A stretch of DNA of 64,000 nt, taken from positions 200,219 through 264,218 of the forward strand of contig QANY01006295.1 in the NCBI GenBank assembly GCA_003255025.1. Reading direction: 5' to 3'. Source of the stretch: Datisca glomerata. Lineage: Eukaryota; Streptophyta; Magnoliopsida; Cucurbitales; Datiscaceae. Both the position numbers and the translations under genes were made by a program. Positions 22,446 to 34,619 of the stretch are shown piece after piece. The stretch's first letter is position 1, and every line of letters starts with the position of its first letter. The notes beneath the pieces were generated by a model. The model was not told the origin of the DNA. It did not search any database and saw only the letters and a program-made list of their open reading frames with translations.

Positions 22446-23975
22446 ATTGACAATACCCGTTATAAAGGTCACGCTGGGTCAAACGCATAGGCTCCAATGC
22501 CTTCACTTAAGAACACCCATGATAAACGTCATACTTGGTGAGATGCATTGACTTTCACATCTTCACTTGAGAACACCCATGATAGACGTCATGTTTGATG
22601 AGATGCATTGGCTTTCACGCCTCTACTTGAGAACACTCATGATAGACGTCATGCTTGTTAAGACGCATAGGCTTTCAAGCCTCTACTTGAGTACACCCAT
22701 GATAGACGTCATATTTGGTGAGACGCATAGGCTTTCACGACTCTACTTGAGAACACCCATGATAAACCTAATGCTTGGTGAGATGCGTAGGCTTTCACGC
22801 ATTTACTTGACAACACCCATGATAAACGTCATGCTTGGTGAGTTCCATAGGCTTTCACGCCTCTACTTGAGAACACCCATGATACACGTCATGCTTGGTG
22901 AGTTGCATGGGCTTTCATGTCTCTACTTGAGAACACCCATGATACACGTCATGCTTCGTGAGATGCTTGGGCTTTCACGTCTCTACTTGAGAACACTCAT
23001 GATAGACGTCATGCTTGGTGAGATGCATAGGTTTTCACGTCTCTACTTGAGAACACCCATGATAGACGTCATACTTGGTGAGATGTATAGGTTTTCACAC
23101 CTCTACTTGAGAACACTCATGATAGACTCATGTTTGGTGAGATGCATAGGCTTTCACGCCTCTACTTGAGAACACCCATGATAAATGTCATGCTTGGTGA
23201 GTTGCATAGGCTTTCACGCCTCTACTTGAGAACACCCATGATACACGTCATGCTTGGTGAGATGCATAGGCTTTAACGCATCTACTTGAGAACACCCAAG
23301 ATAGACGTCATGCTTGGTGAGATGCATAGGCTTTCACGCCTCTACTTGAGAACACCCATGATAGACGTCAAGCTTGGTGAGATGCATAGGCTTTCACGCC
23401 TCTACTTGAGAACACCCAAGGTAGACGTCATGATTGGTGAGTTGCATGGGCTTTTACGCCTCTACTTGAGAACACCCATGATAGACGTCATGTTTGGTGA
23501 GACGTATAGGCTTTCACGCCTCTACTTGAGAACACCCATGATCGTCCTGCTTGGTGAGATGCATAGACTTTCACGCCTCTACTTGAGAACACCCATGATA
23601 CACGTCATGCTTTGTGAGATGCATAGGCTTTCACGCCTCTACTTAAGAACACCCATGATAGACACGAAGCTTGGTGAGTTGCATAGGCTTTCACGCCTCT
23701 ACTTGAGAACACCCATCATAGACGTCATGATTAGTGGGATGCATAGGCTTTCACGCCTATACTTGAGAACACCCATGATAGACATCATGCTTGGTGAGAT
23801 GCATAGGCTTTCACGCCTCTATTTGAGAGCACCCATTATAGACGTTATGCTTGGTGAGTTGCATAGGCTTTCACGCCTCTACTTGAGAACACTCATGATA
23901 GACGTTATGCTTGGTGAGACATATAGACTTTCACGCCTCTACTTGAGAACACCCATTATGAACGTCATGCTTGAA
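22445..23975 (+). repeat. 60-bp minisatellite, about 25 tandem units
   Basis: Units of 60 bases around CTACTTGAGAACACCCATGA and CTTGGTGAGATGCATAGGCT are arrayed head to tail. The first two (22445-22560) are clearly diverged and the rest differ by a few bases each. The phase slips by one base near 23120 and by three near 23545. Because 60 is divisible by three, one frame stays open and gives frames of 200 codons (22567-23169) and 236 codons (23286-23996) with a 20-residue period. The one-base slip and a TAA at about 23274 show the frame is not maintained. It looks like expansion of a non-coding element segment rather than a gene. Confidence 0.9.
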
Positions 23976-23987
23976 ACACCCATTTTA

Positions 23988-24225
23988 GAGGATTGAAAAT
24001 TTAGAGAGAGAAACTCCCACTTTAGAGAGAGAAGCTCTCATTTCTAGAGTGAGAAACTCTCACTTCTAGAGAGAAAGAGCAAGCATTTGTCACCGCCCTT
24101 GAGTGTCTAGAGTTCTCCCCCTGCACCTCCCGGCGTCCTCCCCGACGTTTTCAGCTGTTGTTCCGGTCACGAGCTAGGACTAAATCACTCATGTATCTCA
24201 CCCACGTGACACCCTTGCATCTACA
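23988..24225 (+). mobile_element. Truncated 3' LTR of the Tat-type element
   Basis: Repeats 20572-20808 with modest divergence and the same CATCTACA end. The part upstream of the transcribed region is missing: the 60-bp array runs directly into it after GAAACACCCATTTTAGAGG. Confidence 0.75.
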
Positions 24226-26846
24226 GAAGTTTCGAAGAGTAAATTGTTTTGAGTAAAGATTCAAAGGGGTCTTATGATATCAACTCATCTTTAAAATTTT
24301 TATTTTTTAATAATCAAACACTGAATATTAATTACAAATTCTAAGGATTCTGGATTTGTAATCCAAATCTCATGACTAAACGTGGCCGAATTCTTCATCT
24401 CATCTTATATATTTTCACTCAACAATGAGACCACCAAGCTTCCGTGGACAACCTAGATTTGAATCGGTGTCCTTTTATTGAGTTTTGTTAAATCGCATTG
24501 ATCTTCGCTAAACATCTACAGGGAATGGTTAAAGGGCACGACTCATATTTAAGTATCGAATTCGCAGGTTCAATTATAACGGGATGCATGTCAATTGCCA
24601 ATAAGATCCTCCAATAAGTCTATAGGAAGGAGTTACGCATTAATTCATGTTCATATTTATATGAGTGATATATGTATATCATATCATATACCTAATCAAC
24701 TGGTGTGGTACATTCCATATCATAACATCAACGAAATGTAAGAACTAACATCTACATAAAGTATAATTTCATTTGCTTTTCTAATGATAGTAACTTTGAT
24801 TTAATTTTTTTATTAAATCTTTGTTATATTTTTTTCTTTGGTACAAGTTACTAAAATGATTGAATGATACTCAACTCAAACTAACAAAACTTACGATCTT
24901 GTATTGTGAGTCTGAAAATTTGACCACAGTACGTCCATCATTTTCGGCTCCAGGATTTCTCGACTTGATTTGTTAGAACATCCATATTGTTAAATTTGTG
25001 AGATTTTTTGGAGAATATATTTTTAGCATTTCTATTTTCTTTTTTATAAACACATTGGCTCTTATGCCAAGTAAGCATCAGGTAGTAAATATCACCTTGC
25101 CTCACCATCCCAATAATCTTTGGTGGAAACCATTCAAAATCTAGTATTTATCATAAAAATAGCTGGAAGTATGATCAAAACTAACCACTTTAAGGGGGCA
25201 CGTTTCTAAAAAAATGACTTTAAACAAAAAATTTCGGTAAAAAGAGTGAGAGAGTAGATAGCATATATTATATACACTATATGTATTGAATATATCATAT
25301 ATTATTTATACAATATATATTATATAGACATTTTATTTTCTTACAAAATCTATGGTTTTTAAAACATATATGTTGTATATTTAGTATATTTATGGTATGT
25401 ATTTAATTAGTATATTTCACATTAGTTAGATTTTGTGATAATAAGAATATTAGGTGATGTTTTTTCATTATTTATTATATGTAGTATAATATACTCTATA
25501 ATAAATGTAATTACAGATCGTTTCTTGAAATCTTAAATTTTATTAACATGAAATTTATACAAACATACTCATAATCTCAGACAGAGAGATATACACATAC
25601 ATATTCGTCAATGCATGGTTGTTTTCATGTTATTATATGAGGCAATAGTAGTAAGTGGGGTGAGTGCGTACCTAGATCTGATAATCGGTTAAAATATTAA
25701 TTGATTTATTATGTTAATTAATTGATTTATTTAATTAAATAATATAACAATTTATTTAATTAAGTAGAATAAATTTATTGGAGAAAATGTGATAAATGGG
25801 AAAGAGAGAATGAATCGGTGATATGGGTGAAATGAGAGTGAAGGAGGGTGGAGAGTGACTTGGGAGGTGGGAAGTTAGAGGGGGAATGGACAGTTCGGGC
25901 TGGATGTCAGCACATTGAACGGGTTTAAAAGTTTAATGATTATTTTTTATGATAGTTTACAACTGAATCATTTTTTACATTTATTATTTGAATTGGTTTG
26001 TTTCAAGCACTTCAAAATCTTATTAGAAGTTTCCAACAACAAAGCCACCAAACTACTATTTTACACAATCAAAATCCATAAAAAATTTAATCCCAAGAAT
26101 AATAATATGGGCACTCCACCGATATTAACATACTAAAGGTGTGTTTATCAATGTTCATGACTAGATGTGTTTTAATATACCGAAATAATATTATCGTAGT
26201 TCATAATTATGTCATATACGTCATTTTTATAAATCACTTACATATATTTTAAAGTATATTCATGTGTATGTCAAACATTTTAAAAAACACTAAAATATAT
26301 GTTTCTTGTAGAAATGTTTCCTTCAAATAACAAAGTTTGTCAAGTAAATATGATTTGAAATAATATTTTTTTAATGCATTTAAATAATTTTAGACCAATC
26401 GCTTCCAAACTCCCCCTAATTTTGCAAGTATGTTAAAAGCATTAACAAACACAATAGAGCTGCATTAAGTTGAAAGTTGAAACATCAATCACTATATAAG
26501 CCAAAAAACAAAACCATCTCTCACCAACTAGTCATTTAAGTGTATAGCATAATAAACAGAAGGATGAAACAAAACTCAGGCTGCTACAGAAAACAAGGAA
26601 GGATATACATATGTTATGGTGAAACTTTATACGATGATATTCTAACGTAAGCGTATTATTGGGAAAACGATCATATGAAAATATTGATAGAGTTGATAGT
26701 TGATACTCCTGAGAACTTACTTCATTTGCACGTCATTGGTTTATCCATGTGGACGTTCTGTATAAAATTATGTAGAACCCATCAAAAAACCAAGTTTGAC
26801 ATAGAGAATACTTTAACTTTTGTTATAGTTCATAGACTGTAGCAGC
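24226..26846. other. Non-coding, AT-rich flank of the host gene
   Basis: No supported gene. It holds AT-rich low-complexity tracts (25260-25540 and 25690-25770) and a purine-rich block at 25790-25895. Part of 26500-26846 may be 3' flank of the gene on the minus strand. Confidence 0.6.
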
Positions 26847-28493
26847 TCAGTCTTCTGGGGTTTCAACCTTTTGGAGATTGATGCAGAACCAGCAACCACC
26901 ACCCCCATTTCTGCATTACAATCACAAACTAATTTATAAAGAACAATGAAAGTGGAAGCTAAGATAATTGTAAATAGTTTATCAGAGGTCTTTGTGTTTT
27001 TCAGATTATCAAATAATCATTTCAGTATTTGACTTCATTTTCTAATAATGGATTAGGGTATCCCACTACTTGGTAAGTAGAAATTTGGATTCAGATTCTG
27101 GATGGGTGAGATTATCAAATACCGAAAAGTTAGATTTCTAGATCATCTGATTAGATCTGAATTACATTTTTTCATCTGATTGAAAGAAAAAATCTTTTCA
27201 AAAAAATGTTTATATTAAAACTGTTCTTATAGACGGCGGAAACCCATTTTGTAAAAAGTCACCAATGAATATTACAACCCTCTATGATATTTCCTGCTGG
27301 GTGTTTGGCAAAAAATTTCATTCAAATCTATGATTAATCACAGTATAATATACTTTATGATTTTGTCTTTTTTGTTTGATTCTAAATTATTTTGCAAATG
27401 CTCAACATATTCTAAAGGGAAGGAAGAAAAAAATGACAATAAATGATCCCTTTAACTTTTTCTCAAAATTAATTTTAAAAATCATCCTAAATTTGTAGAA
27501 ATTCCCATTTTTTCTTCTCTCTGTTTTCTTGGCAGATACTTTGACCCAGAAAATTTTATATGAATAATCTCATCTTCAACAGAACTTCAAAATATTCAGT
27601 TGAAGTAAAACTTTAATTCCTATAACAAAAAATTTAGCACAAAAAGAAGAATTACTCAAACAATACCTGCGGATGCTTCTAGTGCTGCTGCTCCTGCTGC
27701 TCCTGCTGCTACTGCTACTGCCACTGCTCCTTATGCTTCCACTATTAACACTGGAACCACCGCTGTCACTCTCGCCGGAGACTGAAAACCTCCTCTTCCA
27801 CCACTCCTTGTCCACACCTTTTGCAGAGCCATCAGACTCTGTAATTGGAGGCTTAGCAGAGAATTTCACTTTACCATTTAAGCCTACATCATTTTTCTTC
27901 TTGGCCTTGTTCTTCGTCGACCCAAGAGAAATTGGGAACGCCATTTTCAAATAAAACCCTCCATTATCGACGCTTCCACTTCTCCTAATCAATGGCCGGA
28001 TTTCATTTTTCTTCTTACTATTTTCCCTGTTGAACAAAATCTCAGCGCTCGAATCTTCCCTCTCCTCCGCCACACCCAGAACTTTAGGGTTTTCAACGAG
28101 GTCTTTCAGGGAAAGCTCGTAACACGATTCCGGCATGTTCCTCACCATCTCCATGAGCTCTCTCTGCCCTCTGGCGATTGCTTGCGTTCTTGAAGTCGGC
28201 GATAGACATCGATAATTGGTCCGGTAGTGCTGCGGGCTCGTCGGCGGACTTGTCCTCCACAACGGCGGAGAACAAACACCGGATTCAGAATCATCTCCCG
28301 TCTTCCATTCACCTCTCAAAAGAGCTTCCATCCCATTCGAGGTTCTGAAATTGACATGGTCTTGAGGTGCTCTTCTGGGTTGAGAACCGAAATTAATGGA
28401 GTCCCAACGGTGATGAGTGTTAATTAATTGGCCCAGAGGATTGGAAGAACGGACAGGGGTGGTTTGCAGCAGTTTTCTATCAGAATTAAGCAT
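26847..28493 (-). CDS. Ser-rich plant-specific protein, two exons, function unknown
   Basis: Exon 1 is 28493-27667 and exon 2 is 26910-26847, with an intron of 756 bp. The donor reads CGCAG|GTATTG and the acceptor TAATGCAG|A. Joined, they give 297 codons including the stop and keep the frame, replacing a hydrophobic read-through tail with a short Gly-rich, Cys/Trp-containing C-terminus (GGGGCWFC). The ATG at 28493 has A at -3. Residues about 108-135 contain the core GQRELMEMVRNMPESCYELS then LKDLVE; a Lys-rich middle and a Ser/Arg-rich tract at about 245-272 follow. There is no signal peptide or membrane segment in the spliced form. I recall similar uncharacterised proteins across flowering plants but cannot name an orthologue. 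This is the only intact host gene in the window. Confidence 0.8.
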
Positions 28494-31019
28494 GATTTTT
28501 TGTTTTGTCTTTAGCTTTTTGTGGGAAAAAAGGGAAGATTGATTGTGCGGATGGGTTTGAAGAAGAAGAAGAAGAAGGGGTGGAGAGGCAGTATCACCAA
28601 CGACTGGATTGGTCCATTTGTGTCATTTTCTTGGTAGCTAAGTATTTAATTAAAGAAGAAGAGATCATGAGGGACGGATTGGTTTATGAAAGTCAAGGGA
28701 TTCTAGATGGGAGACAATGAGTGGGACAAGTGGCACTCTACTCACCAATTTGTTCTACTTTTTGTCTTTTGAGGAGCTCTTGCTTTTTTTTTCTTATGGT
28801 TTTGTCTTTTTTGGCCCTTTTAAAACCAATAAATAAACTTTTAAAATTAGAAGATATTGTGTACGTAACGTCAAATGATATAAAGGTCGATTGAAATCTC
28901 AATACTCGAGATGTATGGAATAATTTCTCTCTCTCAGACGATCATCATTTGATATCTTGAAAGGAAAGGAATTTTTTTTACTATCTTAATTTGTCTAAAT
29001 CATATAGATATATATCTGATTTAAAAAATAATAAATAAATTTATTATGTTAAAACATATTACATTAAGTGTGCAACCATAATGTTATTCATATAATCAAT
29101 ATGATCCAATTACTTTTTAACCTGAATCATAAGTTAATCCTGTATTTTTTTGAATTTCGATGAATTCTAATTTAAGTATTGAAAGAAATTATTTTTAACA
29201 TTTTTAGAATTGGAAAGAAAATAAGGGAGAACTTGATATTAAGTAATATTTAAATGGTGTTAGTTAAAATTATAATGATTCTAGATTTTGTTGTTAGTGA
29301 AACCTAACATAAATGCAGGTCTATGTCATTTTTAAAATTAGAATGATATATGTGTCATTTAAGCAAGCTACAAGACATGTCAGAAGAATTTTTTCTACTT
29401 TGAATCTTAAGTTTTAAAAGTACTTTTCAGACATCAATTGACGAGGTCAAAGCTCTTAACTTAAGCTCATATAGAGTATTTTCATATTTTTCTTCTAGGA
29501 TTTGATCACGTGTAATCTCCTGTCCTTAAAAAATATTATTAACTGACCACAAGGCCAAAATTGTAACTAATACATAATCAAGGGAGTGAATTTTCAAAAT
29601 TTGAAAAGTTTAAAGTTGAAAGTATCAAATGCTGAAAGGGTGAAACTGTATTTAACCCTTATTCAATTTTTGTAAGTTTTTGAAGTCACATTGCATAGTT
29701 TCACTATATTTGACTATTTTTCAATCACATGTTATAACTAATTTAATTAATATACTAAAAACCCTTAAATAATTCATCTCGAATCATCTTTATATCTTTA
29801 TACGCAATTGACTGAGATTTTTATTATAAAACTCTTCATTTTACAAACCAGAAGAGTGATATTAAATAAATCTTTAGTTATCTAGATAAAATTGATGCCA
29901 AAAGACTTAGCTTTATGTTAAGTATGTTATTTTGACTATATGTGAGGATTTGTTAGGATGTATCTTGTTTTCTTCTGCATAAAGATCTAATGAAGGATCT
30001 GAGTCAAGTTACTTGTTGGCTTAAATGTTAAATTAAATTTTTAATGTTTTTTTAACTAGAAAGAAGTTAGCTTTTTCTTCAAGCAATTATAGTGACTCAT
30101 TGGGACTTTAGATTACCTTTGTTTGTAACTTTTGTCAGTCTTTTTTGTTATTTTTCTTGACTGATTTGGTAGGATCAGCATTTAGTCGGTAAGACATTGA
30201 TTGCATGAGCTTAATTATTAGCATATCAAGAGACTAGTTAAAATATTCATGCTATATATTATATTATGTTTTTTACCTGATATTCTCTATTCATTTAGTA
30301 TGTATTCTATCTGTATAAAATAAATATTAAATCTAAATTATTTACTAAGTGCATAGTACTCATATTTAGTTATTAGGTAAGAGAGGGAGATGTAAGAATT
30401 TGAAAATTGTTTGGACAATATTGTCCAAAAATTATAAGAATCATTAATAATTTAATTTAAAATTATTAATATTTAATTTTAAAATTTATGAAGGACAATT
30501 AAGAAATTTCATGAATTAATAAGAGAAATTTTGTCCAAAAATGTTTCTCACACTCTAACTCCATTTATATATACCATAGATATGGTAATTTTGACCGTCA
30601 AAATTTAATCCGCTTGTATTTTTTATAATCTATTATTTACAATCAACATCAAGACGTGTTTTTGTTATTATATGTCAACAATGACACAAGAAATTTCAAA
30701 TTATGACACTAATCGATTAACCATATTGCAGTAAATTGTTTAGAATGTTCATAAAATTAGACTTACAATATATAACAAAATTATGAATCAGAGAAAACTT
30801 GTAGTGTAATCTTTTGACCTTTGAATTATTTGTGTCATTGATAACATTGACGTTTATATGGTTGTTTTTTTGTCTATGTCATCGACGTAAAAAATATCAA
30901 ATTTCAAGATTAATAGAAAGATTACACTACAACATTTTAAATTATTTAAGAATCTGATCTAAAAAAATCAAACTTACAATGAAAAAAATTAAAAATCCTA
31001 GTACACTTAAGTACTTTTT
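28494..31019. other. 5' flank of the host gene and non-coding sequence
   Basis: A (GAA)n run at 28560-28576 (CTT on the transcript strand) is typical of a plant 5' leader for the minus-strand gene. Beyond about 28850 the sequence is AT-rich with no gene or recognisable element. Confidence 0.6.
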
Positions 31020-31255
31020 TTTTGGTCAAAAACAGATTTCATTCCAAAAAGAATAAGGGGGTTTAAAGCTCCTTATTACATATTAGCATTTCTTCTAACC
31101 CAATTAAATTTGCAAACCCGAACAGAACACCAATCAATAGCCAATTAGCAATTTGATTCAATCACCACAATCTCCCAGCCAACCTCAACAGCCAATTTAA
31201 TAGCAATAAGCTCAGCATGTATACTGCTACAGGCAAAGGAACTACAGACCTTAAA
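31020..31255 (-). pseudogene. RNase H-like (RVT_3) fragment
   Basis: The minus strand reads FACSSIHAELIAIKLAVEVG followed by a VVIES-like piece. This matches the AE-A-- helix and following strand of plant RVT_3 RNase H-like domains found in LINE-derived sequences. It is short, has stops, and no endonuclease or RT is adjacent. Probably a dead LINE or RNase H-domain gene fragment. Confidence 0.5.
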
Positions 31256-31303
31256 CGTAACAACAAACTCTAACTACCTAAAAGTGCATTTTGCCCAATA
31301 TCT

Positions 31304-31414
31304 TGTAATCAACTCATACCAAACTACCCAAGTCTTAGGTATCAATTACGTTTGAGGTCCACAAGCTTTTTCTGAAGGAAATAAAGGGCTATATGTAATC
31401 AACTCATACCAAAC
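31304..31414. repeat. 21-bp direct repeat, period 90
   Basis: TGTAATCAACTCATACCAAAC occurs at 31304-31324 and 31394-31414 without mismatch, separated by 69 unrelated bases. Confidence 0.85.
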
Positions 31415-33600
31415 ACCCTGCAGTTTGCGTAATTTATAAGACATTCCCTTATATTTTATTTTCGTATTTTTATGCTCCTCTAGTTTTAAAAAATACCCTT
31501 AGTTACATTAAATAGTTTAACTAACGAAAATTTCTGTTTAATTACCAAAATCACCCTCTCTTTCATGTTATCCTCTAATTGTAATAAAAAAAGAATTGCA
31601 AGTCATTTTAACCTTTAATGTAGGAGAATGGTAATTTTATAGTTTCTCAAATTAAATGACTGTAAAAATATATAAAAAAGAAGAAGAAATGTAAGAGCAT
31701 GTTTTATAAATTATGCAAATTGTAGGAGTAGAATTTACATTTTAACCTTACTGATGTAAAGCCCGCAAAATAAGATTAGTAATGATAATATATAAATTTT
31801 ATATTGAAAAAAGAGATGACATATTAAAAGAAGTGATATATTAAAAGCAGGGAGCCTATATCTTTTGTCGTCCGTGACACCATGCAAAATGATAACCCAT
31901 TGCTTTAAGCATAAAAAATAGTTGCCTTTGACCCTACCCCTTATTCGAGATTTAGATTACCTTCTATTTAGTGATTCAAATATGATGTCTTGTATAATTG
32001 ATCTAAACTGTTTAAATTTTAGAATAAATTTAAATAAAAAATTTGAAAAAAAATAATGTTGACGTGATATATTTTTATTTCTTAGGTCAAATCTTTTTTA
32101 TAAAAGGACGAATAAAATTTAATATGATTTTTTTTATTCTTCAATAAAAATTACATCAGATCGTGTCCATCACTTTTATAAAATGATCACAAGATTCAAC
32201 AGGATCTCTCCTCATCTCGATTGGCAATAGGAATGAAAATATCGCTATTCTTTTTCGGACTCATGTTTTATTTTTGCCAAAAACACAATTTTTTTGGGAC
32301 TTGGGATACTACTACTAATTATTCTTTCATCTAACTTGTCATTGTTATATTTTCCCTATTTTAAATGTTTATTTATTCTTCTTAAAACTATGTGCAATTA
32401 ATAATATAAAATGAATATCAGATCTGGGATCATTGAAAAAACAATCATCTATTCTATTATTTAATGTGCATCAGATCTAAGGGAGAGTACTGAAAATTCC
32501 CCCCTGTTTTTTTTCCCGATTGATGACATCTGCTTCTACTACGAGTCATGATTGTTAAACTCTCGATTCATATTGAATGATTTTATGATTTTATAATCAT
32601 GTCTAACATTCACGATAAAATTCATAGGTATAATCTTAAATTGAGAGAATCTTATGATCCTATTATACTTTTTGTCTTGGATTTACAGGAGTTTACAATC
32701 TTACTACGATATTACGATACCATTAGCCATAATTTATAAAGTATTCATAAGATAATCTGTTCAAATTTTAAGTTGTTATTTATTTATTTAAATTACACTT
32801 AGTAAAATTTACATTTGATTAATTAACTATATTCAAAAATTTTAATATGTAGTTTGGTAAATTATATTTTTACATAATATTACTACTATATATAGTAGGA
32901 TCTTACAATCTACGATTCGATTCGTGAGACCTCTCCACGATCCTAGATAGAATCACAATTCTAACAACCTTGCTACGAGTTACATCTTATTAATTCAATG
33001 ATAATATTCTAGAAATTTCTAGCAAAATCTTTTTTTCTTATAATTTAGAAATTTGTGAGCTTGGTATGATAAATTCTGTTTTTATTTTTTTATGAAATTA
33101 GGTGTGATGAATTATGCTGAATTATTACTGGGACTTATCTCACTACTTTTCTTAAATCATTCAATATTTTGTTTCTTTTTTACTCTACTCTTTATTTCCT
33201 TCTTCCTAATAATACCACATAAAGAAAGAAAAGAAAAATATATTAATGTTCACTAAAGAGAGATTCTCAGTTATTTTTATTGCACACCTGGTTACTATTG
33301 TAAATGATTTTTTTTTCTGCTAATGAAAGATTAAAAGGGAAGTATTGATAAAAGTAACTTACGTGAGTATTAATGAGATAGAGGGAGATTTTTAGGAGTC
33401 AAAAATTATAAGGAGTAAATGCTCTATGTTATATATATTTGAATTGTCTTGAATGTCCTTTTTCATTGAATACATAGGCATTATATAGGCCTTCAAAATT
33501 GTATGGGCTTGATTGAAATAATTAATATAAAATGAGGCACTTATTATCCCTAGAGTTTACACCCGTTCGTGTGATCATCCTACTTGGTATGAGTCTCTTT
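31415..33600. other. AT-rich non-coding stretch
   Basis: No coding frame or known motif. The minus strand at about 33480 has CCTATATAATGCC, a TATA-like site that could lie in the 3' LTR of the Tat-type element to the right, but no LTR pair was found. Confidence 0.5.
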
Positions 33601-34619
33601 CCCTTTCTTATTTTTCATCCGTCCCACTCAGCCGTCAATCAATCACAGCTACTTGAAGATTTTATGTGATTCCGAATCAATCAGTCACAACCACTTGGTG
33701 ACTTGCCAATCTGTTTTGTCCGGGTCACCTAGCTTACTCAATCAATTACGGCCACTTGATTGTTAGTTTAAACCCTTTTTTTCCGTTCTGATGTTCTTTC
33801 CCATTCTTGAAGTAATGATCTCCGTTTTGAGGTGAGGATCCCCCGCCCCCGTTCTTGACTGACGATCCATTTATGAGTGTCTCACGACTTCAACCCGTAA
33901 CTCATTTTTACTTTTCTACCACTTTTTGCGAGGCCTAGGTAGGTCCTCTTTATTCATGTGGCAGCATGTATTTTTTACCTATTCATTTGCCCATCATTGC
34001 TCTTTGTTGATGCTCATCGATGTGCAATGAATGCTCTTAACACGCGCCCAGTTTTGGAAGAGTGACTTTGGTTCACTTTTATCAATTTATGATCTTCCTT
34101 TATTTTGTAAAATACTAAATGTCGCGCAAGAAAAGTAATTTATTTTTAAAATAATGAAATGACGTATCATGATTGCCTCGTTTCTGGGGTTGCTGACACG
34201 TACTTTAGAAATTGCATTCCATATTTATCTCGTCTTTATCTTATCGTGATACGGGCGCGTAGGTCTTGTTTTTTGATCCCACGTGCGTCATTTTATTTTA
34301 CAGTTCTTGCGTTATGTGTATTTTTATCCATAAGATTTTCTTTCCTCTAGCTGTAGCGTTGTCATTGGCTTGCCCAATTAGGTAGATCTGCAGTAATCAT
34401 TTCATTGTACCTTTTCCCTATGCACCTGGTTTGCCCTTCCTCTTTTCAGAATGGATGTCTTTTCGCTTTCAAATCCATTAAACGTTTGGAACTTGACTTT
34501 GGCGTCCGTAGCCTATATCACATTGGTTTCCCTTTTTTTTTCACGCTCATTCCTATCTTCTATAAGTTTCCCTTCTTCGTCTTCGTTATTTCTTTTCTTT
34601 TCTGTTTTCACATTTCTTT
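33601..34619. other. Unassigned 3' region of the Tat-type element
   Basis: Contains three imperfect units around CAATCAATCACAGCTACTTG at about 33635-33770 and pyrimidine-rich tracts. Short frames here have no recognisable domain. Confidence 0.4.

Larger units (their letters stand above)
19800..24225 (+). mobile_element. Non-autonomous Tat-clade LTR element with satellite-like core
   Basis: A 5' LTR ends CATCTACA at 20808 and is followed by TGGCGACTTCACTAGGGA (20811-20828), close to the Tat/Ogre-type primer site seen at 41118 (TTGGCGACTCCACTGGGGA). The last 240 bases of the LTR recur at 23988-24225 with the same end. Between them are a gag fragment and a 60-bp tandem array; no protease, RT, RNase H or integrase is present. 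The LTR start is not certain. GAAGT follows the 3' LTR and also occurs at 19756-19760, a weak candidate for target duplication. Confidence 0.7.

Noticed and set aside
22445..23975. CRISPR-like appearance of regularly spaced repeats
   Set aside because: The whole 60-bp unit is repeated with no unique spacers, and the context is a plant retrotransposon.
27673..27954. Leu-rich 93-codon plus-strand frame resembling a signal sequence
   Set aside because: Antisense shadow of the Ser-rich tract of the host gene.
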